Below, piece after piece: positions 45,901 to 46,091 of a stretch of 46,091 bases of DNA; within the stretch, counting starts at the first letter, position 1, and each line of letters opens with the position of its first letter. The translations under genes were made by a program, and so were the position numbers. Origin of the DNA: Mnemiopsis leidyi (taxonomy: Eukaryota > Ctenophora > Tentaculata > Lobata > Bolinopsidae); the NCBI GenBank assembly GCA_000226015.1, contig JH156672.1:93269-139359 (forward strand), given 5' to 3'. Below the pieces are notes generated by a model, which was not told where the DNA came from, made no database searches, and was given only the letters and a program-made list of their open reading frames with translations.

Positions 45901-46091
45901 CATTTTTCTCATATCTAGCACCTGAAACCTTTCAACCTCTTTTACTTAGACTGAGTAAAAAGTGGAAGTTGGAAATTCTAAATTAACACATAATCCCCTG
46001 TTTCAGTGCCCCACTCCACTAACCCCTGTTCCAGTGCCCCACTCCTCTAACCCCCTGTTTCAGTGCCCACTCCTCTAACCCCTGTTTCAGT
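30936..46091 (+). CDS. CORO7: Coronin-7 (Pod-1) homologue, 5' part, 12 coding exons, runs off the window
   Basis: The exons are 30936-31192, 31440-31533, 31920-32099, 32448-32705, 32898-33032, 33224-33350, 33488-33621, 35640-35829, 43987-44171, 44568-44738, 44827-44920 and 45678-45747. They join in consistent phases to give 631 codons and then continue outside the window. The first beta-propeller starts MGRFSASKYKN, close to the coronin-7 N-terminus, then LRGHSEFVRSLEFNPF and DGMVKLWDT; a coronin signature YVDFHADLFPET closes it. After a linker, a second propeller starts at VLAHRDFHYHGLKNV and contains VVFEWDPFCEDDVLAVGG, INLWKIS and LKGHSSKL. Coronin-7 proteins act in Golgi trafficking and actin organisation. 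Roughly 300 C-terminal residues are missing from view. An acceptor-like TTTGTAG just before the ATG suggests a 5'-UTR intron. Confidence 0.9.
31773..31912 (+). repeat. 28-bp minisatellite, five copies, at the end of coronin-7 intron 2
   Basis: Five near-perfect units of GACCCCAACTAAAACATCCC plus GATCTCCT, ending seven bases before the acceptor AG at 31918-31919. The pyrimidine content of the last unit forms the approach to that acceptor. Confidence 0.9.
32105..32290 (+). repeat. Degenerate GTAACT-type repeat in coronin-7 intron 3
   Basis: Imperfect repeats of AGTAACTGTAGTTA-GTAGTA blocks just after the exon-3 donor at 32100. Confidence 0.6.
33622..34072. other. AT-rich part of coronin-7 intron 7
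   Basis: No feature seen. The similar stretch 34550-35639 between the zinc-knuckle ORF and coronin exon 8 is also AT-rich and featureless. Confidence 0.4.
34073..34549 (+). CDS. Small zinc-knuckle ORF nested in coronin-7 intron 7
   Basis: A 158-codon open frame with an ATG at 34073; a second Met begins MPPRRARRRA at residue 37. It shows an Arg-rich basic patch (38-45), a CCHC zinc knuckle (C63-x2-C66-x4-H71-x4-C76, CSHCGNPGHVSDTC), a further CPTC and CPEH pair, and a run of prolines at 125-131. Its composition is much richer in C and G than the surrounding AT-rich intron, so it is not a chance frame. CCHC knuckles of this kind occur in retroelement ORF1/gag proteins and in cellular nucleic-acid-binding proteins. 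No partner ORF, LTR or integrase is visible nearby, so the origin is undecided. It cannot be a coronin exon in this frame because it contains a stop. Confidence 0.5.
   Translation: MVENGKFEVPPSSHHLPYSNPTSISSPQENFNELFKMPPRRARRRAASASIPSTNTDPGPPLCSHCGNPGHVSDTCPRSDYSTETPALTCPTCVHVVGSAHAGEDPYQIVHRIIPCPEHVTVTDPPPPPPPVAPTPPMWTPRTPATSATKRPNGFYFL
36300..36478 (+). repeat. 12-bp minisatellite (GCTGAAGATGTG type)
   Basis: About 14 imperfect units of 12 bp, open in several frames (AEDV repeat on plus). Most units keep the 12-bp period. It lies in coronin-7 intron 8, just downstream of the stop codon of the minus-strand GPCR. The open frames are artefacts of the period. Confidence 0.8.
36514..37521 (-). 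CDS. Class A (rhodopsin-like) GPCR, intronless, nested in coronin-7 intron 8
   Basis: A single open frame of 335 aa with seven hydrophobic segments at about 23-48, 55-77, 115-146, 158-178, 202-226, 252-276 and 283-308. Class A marks are Asn42 in TM1 (FLNPLVF), LAVFD in TM2, CRY at 143-145 in place of DRY, and NPIIF at 301-305 in place of NPxxY. TM6 lacks the usual CWxP proline. Two potential N-glycosylation sites appear (NRSC at 102 and NQTV at 278). The ligand is unknown; orphan class A receptors of this type are common in invertebrates. It is transcribed opposite to the host gene. An alternative start at Met12 is possible. Confidence 0.88.
   Translation of the reverse strand: MQGNGRKKELQMAIFSEGGTNYIDILLTIFLITTVIISSFLNPLVFLHNSRKPTSIAVFLFRCLAVFDFAACIFIPLKVVLEAMGEKCSVENLVLGQVDNRNRSCVARRKPGTDVHLLVKIYSLLGWNFVLTSNFIAAMMAICRYVQIRHPFFPLKLKPVVVCAAVFISYTLAVGGYGAFDKASYYAVDKQLVGSRFGIKKGVFTVILIYVWPSIVCQFASVITSGLTARHLFKTQKGPLAQRSSTASRKCSMKILVTNFGSITMNFLMMVAILTAHNQTVTSTVQFIGSNLATVLLSCFNPIIFIWFTPNFGLFRSDISARSVISVFRATLYRR
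37522..39796. other. Spacer between the two nested GPCR genes
   Basis: Part of coronin-7 intron 8. No gene or clear repeat; short frames lack motifs. Confidence 0.4.
39797..39859 (+). repeat. Short tandem duplication of about 31-37 bp
   Basis: CTAGTGTTCGCAAGTCACAA is present twice with TGATT-G following, just downstream of the stop codon of the second GPCR (minus strand), so it would lie in its 3' UTR. Confidence 0.7.
39872..41688 (-). CDS. Class A-like GPCR, three exons, nested in coronin-7 intron 8
   Basis: Minus-strand exons 41592-41688, 41071-41272 and 39872-40556 join in phases 1 and 2 to give 984 nt and 327 aa. The joins rebuild TM1 with its Asn (IVLGLHGNLSILTRR), TM2 (STALADLLLD) and the TM3 Cys (GDTICIL, C109), which can pair with Cys191 in loop 2. 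The DRY position reads LQRLY (133-134), so the acidic residue is replaced by Gln. The TM7 motif reads SNYYIY (303-308), with the Pro of NPxxY replaced by Tyr. Helices TM4 (about 153-174), TM5 (204-233) and TM6 (248-278, with LPG) are clear. It is a divergent receptor; the ligand is unknown. The first intron is AT-rich, and the second is almost entirely a 41-bp minisatellite. Confidence 0.85.
40580..41057 (+). repeat. 41-bp minisatellite, about 11.6 copies, filling a GPCR intron
   Basis: Units of 41 bp (GTCTATAGTATAATTGTCTT plus TAGTCTACTGTATTGTTTATA) with point variants; two longer blocks (about 40662-40780 and 40785-40900) are nearly identical to each other, showing a higher-order period. 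It occupies almost all of the 514-nt intron 40557-41070. Confidence 0.9.
41689..43986. other. Remainder of coronin-7 intron 8
   Basis: Holds a G run at about 41969-41982, followed by a stretch (about 42060-42090, CACTACTATTATACAAATAATTTGA) matching one near 9770, probably a shared retroelement tail. A degraded retroelement-like stretch is listed at 42670-43100. Otherwise AT-rich with no gene. Confidence 0.4.
42670..43100 (+). pseudogene. Degenerate retroelement-like coding relic
   Basis: Broken plus-strand frames resemble the post-RT part of LINE proteins: RQLIATYACQVW, then YASNAAVWGLTAEDTIW, followed by LSWSRSIAVVKNRLE. Stops and frame changes interrupt it. The SNAAVWG-type motif is common after LINE reverse transcriptases. 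The call rests on this loose resemblance only. Confidence 0.3.
44184..44492 (+). repeat. 24-bp minisatellite, about 12-13 copies, at the start of coronin-7 intron 9
   Basis: Units of 24 bp (ATTGCTCAAGTTTAATGTTT plus GGCT). The GATTGCTCAA core also ends coronin exon 9 at 44160-44169, so the repeat seems to have grown from the exon-intron border. The array starts about 12 nt after the donor. Open frames through it on both strands are repeat artefacts. Confidence 0.9.
45993..46091 (+). repeat. 28-29-bp minisatellite running off the window end
   Basis: About 3.4 units of CCCCTGTTTCAGTGCCCCAC plus TCCTCTAA. Every unit holds a CTGTTTCAG or CTGTTCCAG that resembles a 3' splice site. It lies in coronin-7 intron 12. 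Confidence 0.85.

Overview
This is nuclear DNA from an animal. It is AT-rich (roughly 37% GC by eye) and has GT-AG introns. It carries class A GPCRs, a coronin-7-type gene, Golgi Gal-3-O-sulfotransferase-like genes, LINE and Penelope-type retroelement fragments, and many minisatellites. I cannot name the species. An aquatic invertebrate, possibly non-bilaterian, would fit, but that is a guess.

Layout. (1) 0.3-9.2 kb, minus strand: a galactose-3-O-sulfotransferase-like locus with one complete four-exon gene (268-2528). Upstream of it lie three further intact first exons (3966-4429, 6754-7142, 8752-9155). No copies of exons 2-4 are visible between them. All four first exons end in a phase-2 donor that fits the single exon-2 acceptor. 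The simplest reading is a variable-first-exon/constant-downstream-exon gene of the UGT1A or protocadherin kind. This is the main finding. (2) 9.2-18 kb: repeat-rich spacer with an inverted pair of a ~0.43 kb minisatellite-bearing element, a Penelope GIY-YIG fragment, 36-bp and 27-bp minisatellites, and a 5'-truncated LINE flanked by an 18-bp direct repeat. (3) 18.1-19.7 kb, plus: a two-exon fibronectin-III protein. (4) 20.9-22.9 kb, plus: a complete second Gal3ST-like gene, inverted relative to the first, with a 207-nt tract identical to it. (5) 25.9-27.0 kb, plus: an intronless HSL-family alpha/beta hydrolase. (6) 30.9 kb to the window end, plus: the first 12 coding exons of a coronin-7 (Pod-1) homologue. 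One 8.2 kb intron of this gene hosts two GPCR genes on the opposite strand, and another hosts a small zinc-knuckle ORF.

How the parts work together. The two sulfotransferase loci would supply Golgi type-II membrane enzymes that move sulfate from PAPS to galactose residues of glycans. The four first exons each supply a different cytoplasmic tail, membrane anchor and stem plus the PAPS 5'-phosphosulfate loop. The shared exons supply the 3'-phosphate loop and the rest of the catalytic domain. The remaining genes are not functionally linked to these. Exon joins were made by eye from splice signals, reading phase and family similarity; no transcript evidence was available.
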